In this document: positions 1 to 7,928 of the stretch, piece by piece
How the letters are laid out: every line of letters starts with the position of its first letter
Numbering within the stretch: the stretch's first letter is position 1
From: an uncultured Eubacteriales bacterium
GTDB taxonomy: Bacteria > Bacillota > Clostridia > Christensenellales > Aristaeellaceae
Assembly: GCA_902765395.1 (NCBI GenBank)
Contig: CACWZP010000007.1
Coordinates: forward strand, 28,615 to 92,614
Reading direction: 5' to 3'
Length of the DNA: 64,000 bases
Notes under the pieces: generated by a model
What the model saw: only the letters and a program-made list of their open reading frames with translations
Told to the model about the DNA's origin: nothing
The model's database searches: none
Position numbers and translations under genes: made by a program

Positions 1-604
1 CAAGCACCATCTCCAGCCTTTCGGACACGCTGCGGCACTCCAGAACGGCCTGCTTGTCCTCCAGGCGGGTGATCAGGTTGGAGGCCACCACGTCGCACAG
101 GGCGGAGGCGTCCCGCTCGCCCTGGATGGCGCTCAGGAACTCCGGCATGTTCAGCCCCTTGGCCCGCAGCGCACGGTCTGCCAGGTTGACGATGATGCCC
201 ATCATGCCGATCTCTTCGTTCTTGAAGGCCTTGGGTGCGGAGTGGGCCACGGACAGCTCGGCTACCTGGTAGTCCACGTCTTCGTACAGGTTCACCAGCA
301 GTGCCCGCGCGCGGCCCTCCAGCAGCACCCGCACGGTGCGGTCCGGCAGGTGGAGCAGCTGTTTGACCACGCAGATGGTGCCCATGGTGTACAGGTCCTC
401 CAGGCCGGGGCGCTCCACAAGGCTGTCCCGCTGGGCCACGACGAACACGCCCTGGTCCTCCCGCCCGGCGGCGGCGACCAGCGCGGCGATGGACCGGTCC
501 CGGGCGGCGTCGATGGTGACGACGGTGTTGGGAAACAGGACCACGCCCCGCAGCGGCAGCAGCGGCAGCTTTTCGATTGTGCTCTGGTTCTTGGGTTTAT
601 TCAA
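1..604 (-). CDS. lon: Lon protease, N-terminal part (runs off the left edge)
   Basis: The visible 201 residues are the N-terminal substrate-binding domain of an ATP-dependent LonA protease, which degrades damaged and regulatory proteins in the cytoplasm. The recognisable feature is the opening motif LPLLPLRGVVLFPNTVV, followed by a LON-type beta domain and the start of the helical region. The AAA+ and Ser-Lys protease domains lie outside the window. I place the start at a TTG at 604, because it has a GGGGGA ribosome-binding site about 8 bases upstream and no in-frame ATG gives a better fit. A leftward promoter lies at 638-665. The family call is firm; the rest of the protein cannot be checked here. 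Confidence 0.93.
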   Translation of the reverse strand, partial: MNKPKNQSTIEKLPLLPLRGVVLFPNTVVTIDAARDRSIAALVAAAGREDQGVFVVAQRDSLVERPGLEDLYTMGTICVVKQLLHLPDRTVRVLLEGRARALLVNLYEDVDYQVAELSVAHSAPKAFKNEEIGMMGIIVNLADRALRAKGLNMPEFLSAIQGERDASALCDVVASNLITRLEDKQAVLECRSVSERLEMVL

Positions 605-637
605 TGCAGGTGTCCCCCGTGTATATTCGTATGTTTC

Positions 638-665
638 AGTATACCGTAAATGTGTTAAGAATCAA
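638..665 (-). promoter_or_regulatory. Putative sigma-A promoter for lon
   Basis: On the minus strand a TTGATT -35 (665-660) is separated by 16 bases from a TATACT -10 (643-638), about 35 bases before the TTG start of lon. The hexamers fit the housekeeping consensus well. Confidence 0.6.
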
Positions 666-715
666 AGGGATTGCGCTGGTGTTTTCAGGGATATGTGGAT
701 GGATACAACATTTTT

Positions 716-744
716 TTGACGAAACGGGGCTCATATGATATGAT
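716..744 (+). promoter_or_regulatory. Putative sigma-A promoter for the redoxin gene
   Basis: TTGACG at 716-721, a 17-base spacer and TATGAT at 739-744 form a near-consensus promoter 40 bases upstream of the redoxin start. It is back to back with the lon promoter. Confidence 0.75.
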
Positions 745-783
745 AGAGGCGAACACCATTCCATCGAACAAGGAGCAACGGCC

Positions 784-1563
784 ATGAAGAAGCTTTTTGC
801 GATCATCCTCTGCGCGGCGCTCATGCTGACCGCCGCGGCGCTTGCGGAGCCGTCGGGCCTGGTGGGCTCGGCCGCGCCGGACTTCACCGTCACCACCTGC
901 GACGGCGAGACGTTGACCCTCGGCGGACTGCTGGCAGAGAAGGAGCTGGTGGCACTGAACATATTTACCTCCTGGTGCCCGCCCTGCAGGCAGGAATTTC
1001 CCGAGATGGAAGGAATCTACGAGGCGCTGTCCGACCGCATGGAGATCGTGGCGGTGTCCGCCGAGCCGGAGGACACGGACGAGATCATCGCCGCCTATCG
1101 GGACGAGCTGGGCCTCACCTTCCCCATGGGGCTGGCCTCGGGCACCGGGATCGTGGAATACGCCCGGGTGCAGGGCTATCCCACCACGCTGTTCATCGAC
1201 AGGGACGGTAACGTGGGCTATTACCAGCTGGGCATGTTCCTGGTGGGCGAGCAGTTCAAGGTGCTTGCGGACTACTTCCTGTCCGACAGCTATGACGGCA
1301 CCCCCGCCACGGCCTGCAACGTGTACGTGTGCGACCAGGATGAGGAGCCCGTCGCCGGCGCGTATCTGAACTTCTGCACCGACACCACCTGCGAGACGAA
1401 GCAATCCGACGAGAACGGCCTGATCTGCTTCGCCGGCAAGCCGGAGAGCTATCACGTGCAGATCCTGAAGCTGCCCGAGGGCTACAGCTTCGACGAGAAT
1501 TACGACGAGACCTATGACAGCCCCAGCGGCGACTGGATGTATGTGCAGGTGACGAAGGGCTGA
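784..1563 (+). CDS. Secreted TlpA/ResA-like thiol-disulfide redoxin with a C-terminal Cna-B-like domain
   Basis: This 259-residue protein has an N-terminal signal peptide (cleavage after ALA, near residue 21) and a TlpA/AhpC-type thioredoxin fold. The redox motif WCPPC is at residues 64-68 and the cis-proline loop reads GYPTT. A second domain from about residue 178 resembles a carboxypeptidase-regulatory or Cna-B beta sandwich and contains extra cysteines. The family exchanges thiol-disulfide electrons outside the membrane. The start is fixed by AAGGAG 8 bases upstream and by the signal peptide. A good promoter lies just upstream and the hydrogenase maturation genes follow. No partner such as CcdA is visible, so the physiological substrate is unknown; a link with the extracytoplasmic redox genes at 6-22 kb is only inference. 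Confidence 0.85.
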   Translation: MKKLFAIILCAALMLTAAALAEPSGLVGSAAPDFTVTTCDGETLTLGGLLAEKELVALNIFTSWCPPCRQEFPEMEGIYEALSDRMEIVAVSAEPEDTDEIIAAYRDELGLTFPMGLASGTGIVEYARVQGYPTTLFIDRDGNVGYYQLGMFLVGEQFKVLADYFLSDSYDGTPATACNVYVCDQDEEPVAGAYLNFCTDTTCETKQSDENGLICFAGKPESYHVQILKLPEGYSFDENYDETYDSPSGDWMYVQVTKG

Positions 1564-1623
1564 CCAGAATCTTTACTTGATTTCCCCTGCTCCTTCGGTT
1601 ATCATACATGGGAGGTGAGCGAC

Positions 1624-1869
1624 ATGGACAATCGCGTGGCCGTCATCAGCATCATCGTGGAGAAGGAAGAGGCCGTCGCGCCGCTGAACGAGCTACTGCA
1701 CCAGTACGGGCAGTTCATCATCGGCCGCATGGGCATCCCCTATCGCGCCAAGGGCGTGAACATCATCTGCGTGGCCATCGACGCCCCCGGCGACAGCATC
1801 AACGCCCTTACCGGCGCGCTGGGCCGCATCCAGGGCATCAACGCCAAGGCGACCTACAGCAACGTCTGA
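1624..1869 (+). CDS. TM1266-type iron-only hydrogenase system regulator
   Basis: An 81-residue protein of the TM1266 family, small ACT/NikR-C-like ferredoxin-fold proteins usually encoded beside [FeFe]-hydrogenase maturation genes and thought to regulate the system. The sequence shows the typical pattern: a starting VAVISIIVE strand, a LLHQYGQFIIGRMGIPY segment, and a final strand around ICVAIDAP. A GTG at 1615 is in frame, but GGAGG at 1611-1615 sits 8 bases before the ATG at 1624, which I prefer. It lies upstream of hydF, hydE and hydG on the same strand, with 244 bases before hydF. It has no DNA-binding domain, so how it regulates is not evident. Confidence 0.85.
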   Translation: MDNRVAVISIIVEKEEAVAPLNELLHQYGQFIIGRMGIPYRAKGVNIICVAIDAPGDSINALTGALGRIQGINAKATYSNV

Positions 1870-2113
1870 CCGTCCCTGACAACCGAATACTTCCGCATCC
1901 CCTGACGCCGAAACGCAACACTTGAGGCGAAAGATACGATGTGTGGCACAGGCCCGCTCGCGGGTTTATACTGTAATGCCGCCGTATCCCATTGGGGTGC
2001 GGCGGCATTTGTTGAGATTATTCACGATTTGCGGACGGACCGCCAAAGGCGGGTGTCGCGCTGTTCGGCAGAGCCCGCAGGACTTTGCCGGAAATCGTTA
2101 TGGAGAAATATCT

Positions 2114-3319
2114 ATGAGCATGAATTCAACCCCCTCCGCCGAGCGGACGCACATCGGCTTCTTCGGCTGCCGCAACGCCGGCAAGTCCAGCCTGGTGAAC
2201 GCCGTGACCGGCCAGGCGCTGGCCATCGTGTCCGACGTGCGCGGCACCACCACCGACCCAGTGCTGAAGGCCATGGAGCTCTTGCCCCTGGGGCCTGTGG
2301 TGATCATCGATACCCCCGGCTTTGACGACGAGGGCGAGCTGGGCGCGCTGCGCATCCAGCGCACGCTGGACACGCTGAACCGCTGCGACGCGGCGGTGCT
2401 GGTGGTGGATGGCGAAGCGGGCCTGCAGGCCGGGGACGTCCGCCTGATTCAGCGGATGAAGGCGCGCAAGCTGCCCTTCCTGATCGCATGGAACAAGGTG
2501 GATTCCCCGGCCGCGCGGCCCGTCGCGGCGGATGCCATGCCTGTCAGTGCCGTCACCGGCGCGGGCGTGGATTCCCTCAAGGAAGCACTGGCGCGGATCG
2601 TCCCCCAGCGCGGCGAGCGCAAGCTGCTGGCCGACCTGGTCAGTCCCGGTGAGACGGCGATCCTCGTGTGCCCCATCGACGAATCCGCGCCGAAGGGCCG
2701 CATCATACTGCCCCAGCAGCAGGCCATCCGTGACCTGCTGGACACCGGGGCGCTGGCGCTGGTGTGCCGGGAGACGGAGCTGCAAGGGGCGCTGGATTCC
2801 CTGGCGGTACCGCCCGCGCTGGTGGTCACCGACAGCCAGGCGTTCAGGGTGGTAAGCGGGATCGTGCCGGACGAAATCCCCCTCACCTCCTTCTCCATAC
2901 TGATGGCCCGGTACAAGGGCTTCCTGGAGGCGGCGGTGGCGGGCGTTGCGGCGGTGGACGCGCTGAAGGACGGCGATCGGGTGCTGATGGCCGAGGGCTG
3001 CACCCACCACCGGCAGTGCAACGACATCGGCACGGTGAAGATCCCTCGGTGGCTCAGGCAGCACACCGGCGCGGACCTGGCCATTGAAACCTGCTCCGGC
3101 CGGGAGTTCCCGGAGGACCTGACGCCCTACAAGCTGGTGATCCACTGCGGCGGCTGCATGCTGACGGAAACCGTGGTGCAGTACCGCATGAACCTGGCGC
3201 TCAGCCAGGGCGTGCCCTTTACCAACTACGGCACCGCCATCGCACGCATGACCGGCGCGCTGGAGCGCAGCCTGCGGCTGTTCCCGCGGGTCCACGCGCT
3301 GCTGGAGGGCAGGACATGA
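2114..3319 (+). CDS. hydF: [FeFe]-hydrogenase H-cluster maturation GTPase HydF
   Basis: HydF is the scaffold on which the di-iron subcluster of [FeFe]-hydrogenase is assembled before transfer to HydA. The 401-residue protein has an N-terminal Era-like GTPase domain (P-loop GCRNAGKS near residues 18-25, DTPGFDD switch II, NKVD specificity motif), a central dimerisation domain, and a C-terminal cluster-binding domain. That last domain carries the family motif C-x-H (near residue 296) and HCGGC (near residue 346), so all expected cluster ligands are present. An upstream in-frame extension to 1922 lacks a ribosome-binding site; GGAGAA before the ATG at 2114 fixes the start. Its stop overlaps the hydE start in an ATGA arrangement, so the two are translationally coupled. 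The hydrogenase structural gene is not in this window. Confidence 0.96.
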   Translation: MSMNSTPSAERTHIGFFGCRNAGKSSLVNAVTGQALAIVSDVRGTTTDPVLKAMELLPLGPVVIIDTPGFDDEGELGALRIQRTLDTLNRCDAAVLVVDGEAGLQAGDVRLIQRMKARKLPFLIAWNKVDSPAARPVAADAMPVSAVTGAGVDSLKEALARIVPQRGERKLLADLVSPGETAILVCPIDESAPKGRIILPQQQAIRDLLDTGALALVCRETELQGALDSLAVPPALVVTDSQAFRVVSGIVPDEIPLTSFSILMARYKGFLEAAVAGVAAVDALKDGDRVLMAEGCTHHRQCNDIGTVKIPRWLRQHTGADLAIETCSGREFPEDLTPYKLVIHCGGCMLTETVVQYRMNLALSQGVPFTNYGTAIARMTGALERSLRLFPRVHALLEGRT

Positions 3320-4422
3320 ACGGGCGAACGCGGGATTTGATCGAGCGGCTGGCGCGGGAACATCACCTTGCGGAGGATGAATATGCCGAACTGGTCGAGG
3401 CCCGGGACGATGAAGCCGCCGCGCTGCTCTCCGAGAGGGCCGTGGCCGTGCGCAGGGCGATCTACGGCGACGCGGTGTTCACCCGGGGGCTGATCGAGAT
3501 CAGCAACATCTGCAAGAACGACTGCCTGTACTGCGGCATCCGAAGGAGCAACGGGAATATCGAGCGCTATCGCCTGACGCCGGAGGAGATCCTCGCCTGC
3601 GCGGACGAGGGGCACGCGCTGGGCTTTCGCACGTTCGTGCTACAGGGCGGCGAGGATGGGTGGTTCACGGACGAGGCGCTGGGCGGCATCGTGTCGGAGC
3701 TCAAGCGCCGCCACCCCGACTGCGCCGTGACGCTGTCCATGGGCGAGCGCAGCCGGGCGAGCTACCAGCGGCTGTTTGACGCCGGGGCGGACAGGTACCT
3801 GCTGCGCCACGAGACCGCCGACGCGGCCCATTATGCAAGGCTCCACCCGCCGGGGATGTCCTTTGAAAACCGGATGCGCTGCCTGAACGACCTGAAGGAG
3901 ATCGGCTATCAGGTAGGCTGCGGGTTCATGGTAGGTTCGCCCTTCCAGACGGCGCGGGAACTGGCGAAGGACCTCGCGTTCATCGAAGCCTTTAAGCCCG
4001 ATATGTGCGGCATCGGCCCCTTCATCCCCCACCACGATACGCCGTTCAGGGATCAAGGCGCGGGGACGCTGGAGCTGACGCTGTACCTGCTGTCCGTCAT
4101 CCGGCTGATCCACCCGCCGGTGCTGCTGCCCGCCACCACGGCGCTGGGCACCATCCATCCCCAGGGCCGGGAAAAGGGCATACTGGCCGGGGCCAACGTG
4201 GTGATGCCGAACCTGTCGCCGGTGGGCGTGCGCAAGCAGTACGCACTGTACGACAACAAGATCTGCACCGGCGACGAGTCCGCCCAGTGCCGGCACTGCC
4301 TGGACGCGCGGATGCGAAGCATCGGGTATCGACTGGTGGTCGACCGCGGAGACGTAAAAAGAGTTGAGAGTTTAGAGTTAAGCGCTTGGATAACAGTGAA
4401 ACAGCTGTTCTCTAAACTCTGA
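3316..4422 (+). CDS. hydE: [FeFe]-hydrogenase maturase HydE (radical SAM), with a repeat-encoded C-terminus
   Basis: HydE is a radical SAM enzyme that processes the organometallic precursor made by HydG during assembly of the H-cluster. The radical SAM motif CX3CX2C is C66, C70 and C73 (CKNDCLYC), and a second cysteine group ends in CRHC near residue 331. The barrel residues continue in family fashion to about residue 351. The last 18 or so residues are encoded by a dispersed palindromic repeat (4361-4446) and are unlikely to belong to the ancestral protein. It overlaps the hydF stop by 4 bases. hydG follows after 50 bases that consist mostly of the same repeat. Confidence 0.95.
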   Translation: MNGRTRDLIERLAREHHLAEDEYAELVEARDDEAAALLSERAVAVRRAIYGDAVFTRGLIEISNICKNDCLYCGIRRSNGNIERYRLTPEEILACADEGHALGFRTFVLQGGEDGWFTDEALGGIVSELKRRHPDCAVTLSMGERSRASYQRLFDAGADRYLLRHETADAAHYARLHPPGMSFENRMRCLNDLKEIGYQVGCGFMVGSPFQTARELAKDLAFIEAFKPDMCGIGPFIPHHDTPFRDQGAGTLELTLYLLSVIRLIHPPVLLPATTALGTIHPQGREKGILAGANVVMPNLSPVGVRKQYALYDNKICTGDESAQCRHCLDARMRSIGYRLVVDRGDVKRVESLELSAWITVKQLFSKL

Positions 4423-4446
4423 ACTCTGAACACTGTACTCTCTCAA
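4361..4446. repeat. Dispersed palindromic repeat, family A (ACTCTAAACTCTGAAC type), overlapping the hydE 3' end
   Basis: An imperfect inverted repeat with a left arm built from GAGTTGAGAGTTTAGAGTT and a right arm built from CTCTAAACTCTGAACTCTG. A second copy with the same arms is at 14164-14257. It supplies the last codons and stop of hydE and fills most of the hydE-hydG gap. Confidence 0.75.
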
Positions 4447-4472
4447 TAAACAACATATGGAGGAATCAAACT

Positions 4473-5921
4473 ATGTATGCTTACGATCCAACCTCATTAA
4501 AGGCCGAGGAATTCATCAACGACACGGAGATCCGCGCGACGCTGGAGTATGCCGAAGCGAACAAGAACAACGTAGAGCTGATCGACCGGATCCTGGAGAA
4601 GGCCCGCCCGGTGAAGAAGGGCAACGGCTGCACCTGCGCGGGGCTGACCCACCGGGAGGCCTCGGTGCTGCTGGCCTGCGAGATCCCGGAGAAGATCGAG
4701 AAGATGTATGAAATCGCCGAGGAGATCAAGCTGGCCTTCTACGGCAACCGCATCGTGATGTTCGCGCCGCTGTACCTGTCCAACTACTGCGTCAACGGCT
4801 GCCTGTACTGCCCCTATCACCTGAAGAACAAGCACATCGCCCGCCGGAAGCTGACCCAGGACGAGGTGCGCGCAGAGGTGATCGCGCTCCAGGACATGGG
4901 CCACAAGCGCCTGGCCATCGAAGCCGGCGAGGACCCGGTGAACAACCCCATCGAGTACATCCTGGACTGCATCCACACCATCTACTCCGTCCACCACAAG
5001 AACGGCGACATCCGCCGGGTGAACGTGAACATCGCCGCCACCACGGTGGAGAACTACAAAAAACTCAAGGATGCCGGCATCGGCACCTATATCCTGTTCC
5101 AGGAGACCTATCACAAAGAGAGCTACGAGCGGCTGCACCCCACCGGGCCCAAGCACAATTACGCCTACCACACCGAGGCCATGGATCGCGCCATGGAGGG
5201 CGGCATCGACGACGTGGGCCTGGGCGTGCTGTTCGGGCTGGAGCTGTACAAGTACGAGTTCGCCGGGCTCATCATGCACGCGGAACACCTGGAGGCCGTG
5301 CACGGCGTGGGCCCGCACACCATCAGCGTGCCCCGGGTGAAGCGGGCGGACGACATCGACCCGGACGAGTTCGACAACGGCATCGACGACGAGACCTTCA
5401 CCAAGATCGCGGCCTGCATCCGCCTGGCCGTGCCCTACACCGGCATGATCGTCTCCACCCGCGAGAGCGAGGCCGTGCGCGCACGGCTCTTGCAGGTGGG
5501 CATCAGCCAGGTCAGCGGCGCCAGCCGCACCTCCGTGGGCGGCTACACCGAAGAGGAACGCCCCCACGACACCGAGCAGTTCGACGTGTCCGACCAGCGC
5601 ACGCTGGACGAGGTGGTGCGCTGGCTGATGGAGACGGGCCACATCCCCTCCTTTTGCACGGCCTGCTACCGCGCCGGGCGCACCGGTGACAGGTTCATGA
5701 GCCTGTGCAAGAGCGGGCAGATATTGAACTGCTGCCACCCCAACGCGCTGATGACGCTGGCGGAGTACCTGGTGGATTACGCCAGCGAGGAGACCCGCGA
5801 GGTGGGCTGGAGGATGATCGCCGAGGAGCTGAACCACATCCCCAAAGAGAGCGTGCGGAAGATCGCCGAGGAGAACATCGAGGCCATCAAGAACTCCAAC
5901 CGCAGGGATTTCAGGTTCTGA
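4473..5921 (+). CDS. hydG: [FeFe]-hydrogenase maturase HydG (radical SAM tyrosine lyase)
   Basis: HydG cleaves tyrosine and produces the Fe(CO)(CN) units used to build the H-cluster. The 482-residue length is usual for the family. The radical SAM cysteines are C106, C110 and C113 (CVNGCLYC), and the C-terminal auxiliary cluster ligands appear as CTAC near residues 395-398 and a third cysteine in SLCKSG near residue 411. A strong GGAGG precedes the ATG. It is the last gene of the maturation group and is followed directly by a Rho-independent terminator at 5931. The call is secure. Confidence 0.97.
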   Translation: MYAYDPTSLKAEEFINDTEIRATLEYAEANKNNVELIDRILEKARPVKKGNGCTCAGLTHREASVLLACEIPEKIEKMYEIAEEIKLAFYGNRIVMFAPLYLSNYCVNGCLYCPYHLKNKHIARRKLTQDEVRAEVIALQDMGHKRLAIEAGEDPVNNPIEYILDCIHTIYSVHHKNGDIRRVNVNIAATTVENYKKLKDAGIGTYILFQETYHKESYERLHPTGPKHNYAYHTEAMDRAMEGGIDDVGLGVLFGLELYKYEFAGLIMHAEHLEAVHGVGPHTISVPRVKRADDIDPDEFDNGIDDETFTKIAACIRLAVPYTGMIVSTRESEAVRARLLQVGISQVSGASRTSVGGYTEEERPHDTEQFDVSDQRTLDEVVRWLMETGHIPSFCTACYRAGRTGDRFMSLCKSGQILNCCHPNALMTLAEYLVDYASEETREVGWRMIAEELNHIPKESVRKIAEENIEAIKNSNRRDFRF

Positions 5922-5930
5922 GTGATATGA

Positions 5931-5966
5931 AAAGACCGCGCGTTTGTTGACGCGCGGTCTTTGATT
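5931..5966 (+). terminator. Rho-independent terminator after hydG
   Basis: AAGACCGCGCG pairs with CGCGCGGTCTT around an 8-base loop and is followed by a T-rich stretch. It closes the hydrogenase maturation operon. Confidence 0.85.
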
Positions 5967-5975
5967 TTCTTGGGA

Positions 5976-6084
5976 AACCGGATTGCCATGTCGCTTCGCT
6001 CCCCGCAATGTCGTGTCCAAAGCTCCACGAGAGCGCGTTATCATTGCGAGGTGGGCCCGCAGGGCCGGACGTGGCAATCCGGTT
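5976..6084. repeat. Dispersed palindromic repeat, family C (GGATTGCCA...TGGCAATCC)
   Basis: A roughly 109-bp unit whose ends are a perfect inverted repeat: AACCGGATTGCCA at 5976-5988 and its complement at 6072-6084. Internal palindromic motifs CGCAATG and CATTGCG are near 6005 and 6042. It fills the gap between the hydG terminator and the convergent gene at 6123 and holds no credible gene. Confidence 0.75.
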
Positions 6085-6122
6085 CATTTTTCACTCTTAT
6101 ACGACTGGGATACGCGATGCGG

Positions 6123-6545
6123 TCACGGCGCTTCGGTCGCCTCCGGCAGCACCGGCAGCTCGCCCAGGATGGCCAGTGTTTCCTCCGGGGTGAACAGCTC
6201 CAGCACCACCTGGTTGGGCAGGCAGATGATCATGTTGCCCAGCACGCGCTCGGGGATGTTCTCCAGCGTCACCTCGCCCTGGCCCATGCAGTCGTGGTTT
6301 TCGCAGGTGGCGTCCTCCATGTACACGCCGTTCGGCATCAGGTGGATCAGGTTCAGCGACTCGCTGCCGTCCGGCATCCGCTGCACCAGCGGAAAGGTGG
6401 TGTCCTCCTCAAGCGGCAGCGGCAGCCAGCCGGCCTCCACGGCGGTGCTCACCCGCACATAGCCCGCGGGCATGGCATCTTCCGCCTCCGCCAACGCGCA
6501 GGCGGCCAGCAGCGCAATCATCAGCAATACGGCCAGTTTCTTCAT
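6123..6545 (-). CDS. Secreted NusG-domain-II (NusG_II) family protein
   Basis: A 140-residue protein with an N-terminal signal peptide (MKKLAVLLMIALLAACALAEA) and a C-terminal NusG-II-like domain, recognised by CENHDCMGQG followed by IICLPNQVV. Proteins of this family are extracytoplasmic and are commonly encoded next to ApbE and Gx-type membrane proteins in Firmicutes; their biochemical role is not settled, although a redox or flavin-handling function is suspected. The start is set by the signal peptide (the upstream frame is low-quality shadow). It is the last gene of a leftward group that begins with another NusG_II protein at 9042. The GC in ALAAC could form a weak lipobox. Confidence 0.8.
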   Translation of the reverse strand: MKKLAVLLMIALLAACALAEAEDAMPAGYVRVSTAVEAGWLPLPLEEDTTFPLVQRMPDGSESLNLIHLMPNGVYMEDATCENHDCMGQGEVTLENIPERVLGNMIICLPNQVVLELFTPEETLAILGELPVLPEATEAP

Positions 6546-6568
6546 GTCAGGATGGCGCCTCTCAATCG

Positions 6569-6883
6569 TCAATCGCTCTCGTGCTTGTTTTCCCAGTGGA
6601 TCAGCAGCGTCATGGCCGCGCGCATCAGCAGCACCGCGCAGGTCATGCCCACGTCCTTCCAGTCCGGGGTGACGATGGTCTTCAGGATCTCGCTGCCCAG
6701 CAGGAAGGTGAGCGCGGTGGAGATGCCGTCGTAGAGGATGTGCTTGCTCTTGTGCCTGTCCCGGAACAGCCATACCAGCGCCCGCACCGCCGCGATGAGC
6801 AGTATGATCACGCCCACGGCCTCGAAGGCCAGTATGCCGTACTGTACAGCGGTTGAAAAGATGTGCTCAAGGGTCTCGTACAT
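6569..6883 (-). CDS. DUF1622 family membrane protein
   Basis: A 104-residue integral membrane protein with three predicted hydrophobic helices, containing the family pattern (FEAVGVIILLIAAV near the N-terminus, a charged cytoplasmic loop, then LLGSEILKTIV). The function of DUF1622 proteins is unknown. Two ATGs 6 bases apart are possible; AGGAG is placed correctly (7 bases) for the ATG at 6883. It sits between apbE and the NusG_II gene on the same strand, with gaps of 23 and 39 bases, so it is probably co-transcribed with the flavin-modification group. Confidence 0.8.
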   Translation of the reverse strand: MYETLEHIFSTAVQYGILAFEAVGVIILLIAAVRALVWLFRDRHKSKHILYDGISTALTFLLGSEILKTIVTPDWKDVGMTCAVLLMRAAMTLLIHWENKHESD

Positions 6884-6922
6884 GTTCATTCTCCTCGCAA
6901 TTCTCTTTGGTTCAGCGGGACA

Positions 6923-7906
6923 TTATTCCATCATGTAGGCGTCCGCGCCGCTGGTGGTGTGGAGGGTCCGGTCCCGGGCGATGAAGGCGGCCTCCACGCC
7001 GTCTATGCCCTCGATCAGCGCCATTCCCCCGTCCGTGCCCAGGGCGAAGGCCGCCGTGGCCAGGGCGTCGCCCCACATGGAGCTGTCGGAGAATATGGTC
7101 ACCGAGGCCAGCTCGTTGTCCACCGGCCAGCCGGTGTGGGCATCGAGGATGTGGTGGTAGTACCTTCCGTCCACCTCGAAGCCCCGCTCGTAGATGCCGC
7201 TGGTGACGGTGGAGCCGCCGAAGTTCCTCGCCACGGCCATGTATTCCCCGGTGGGCTTGTCGATGTCCTGTATGCCCACCTTCCAAGGGCTGCCGTCGGG
7301 CTTTTCGCCGATGGCCACGATGTTGCCGCCGAAGGAGAGTATGGCGCTGGTCACGCCGCGGTCGACCAGGTACTGCTTCACGGCGTCGGCGATATAGCCC
7401 TTGGCGATGCCGCCCAGGTCGATCATCATGCCCTCGGGCAGGGTGACGGTATCGCCGTCCACCACCAGGCGGCGGTAATCCACCAGCGCCGCCGCGGCCT
7501 CCAGGGCGCCCGCGTCCGGCAGTTCGTTCTTCCCGGAGGTGAAGTCCCACAGCGTGGACGCCGGGGCGATGGTGATGTCGAACGCCCCGCCGGACATCTC
7601 GCTGACCCGGCTGGCCGTGTCGATGATCTCCAGCGTCTCCTTCGAGACCTGCACCGGCTGTCCGCCCGCGTGGTTCATCCGCCAGACGTCGCTGCCCTCT
7701 ATCGTCCGGGAAAGCAGCTTTTCGTAGCGGCCGCATTCTTCAAGCGCGTCCTTCAGCACCGAGGCGTCCTCCACATAGGCCGTCAGCGTGATGACGGTGT
7801 CCAGGTAGAAGCCTACGGCGGACTCCTTCTTCGGCTCCGCCTTCGCGCAGCCCGCCAGCAGCAGCGCCAGCGCCATCAGAAGCGCGGCCCCTTTCAATCC
7901 CTTCAT
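6923..7906 (-). CDS. apbE: FAD:protein FMN transferase, lipoprotein
   Basis: ApbE-family enzyme that attaches FMN covalently to Ser/Thr of extracytoplasmic proteins carrying the D-x-x-S/T-G-A-T/S motif. The 327-residue protein starts with a lipoprotein signal (LLLAGC), then the ApbE fold with the MIDLGGIAKGYIAD segment, SFGGN, and the Mg-binding C-terminal region ending in HTTSGADAY. I chose ATG 7906 since AAAGGA lies 8 bases upstream, rather than a codon 30 bases earlier. Probable substrates are encoded nearby: the secreted reductase (9266-11782) and the FMN-domain permease (14931-16457), both with SGAT motifs. It is co-directional with the Gx-type gene upstream (22-base gap). Confidence 0.93.
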   Translation of the reverse strand: MKGLKGAALLMALALLLAGCAKAEPKKESAVGFYLDTVITLTAYVEDASVLKDALEECGRYEKLLSRTIEGSDVWRMNHAGGQPVQVSKETLEIIDTASRVSEMSGGAFDITIAPASTLWDFTSGKNELPDAGALEAAAALVDYRRLVVDGDTVTLPEGMMIDLGGIAKGYIADAVKQYLVDRGVTSAILSFGGNIVAIGEKPDGSPWKVGIQDIDKPTGEYMAVARNFGGSTVTSGIYERGFEVDGRYYHHILDAHTGWPVDNELASVTIFSDSSMWGDALATAAFALGTDGGMALIEGIDGVEAAFIARDRTLHTTSGADAYMME

Positions 7907-7928
7907 TCGGCAAATCCTTTCCATGAGA

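Noticed and set aside
1922-2113. In-frame N-terminal extension of HydF by 64 residues.
   Set aside because: HydF homologs begin close to the GTPase P-loop, and the ATG at 2114 has a proper GGAGAA site, whereas the extension has none.
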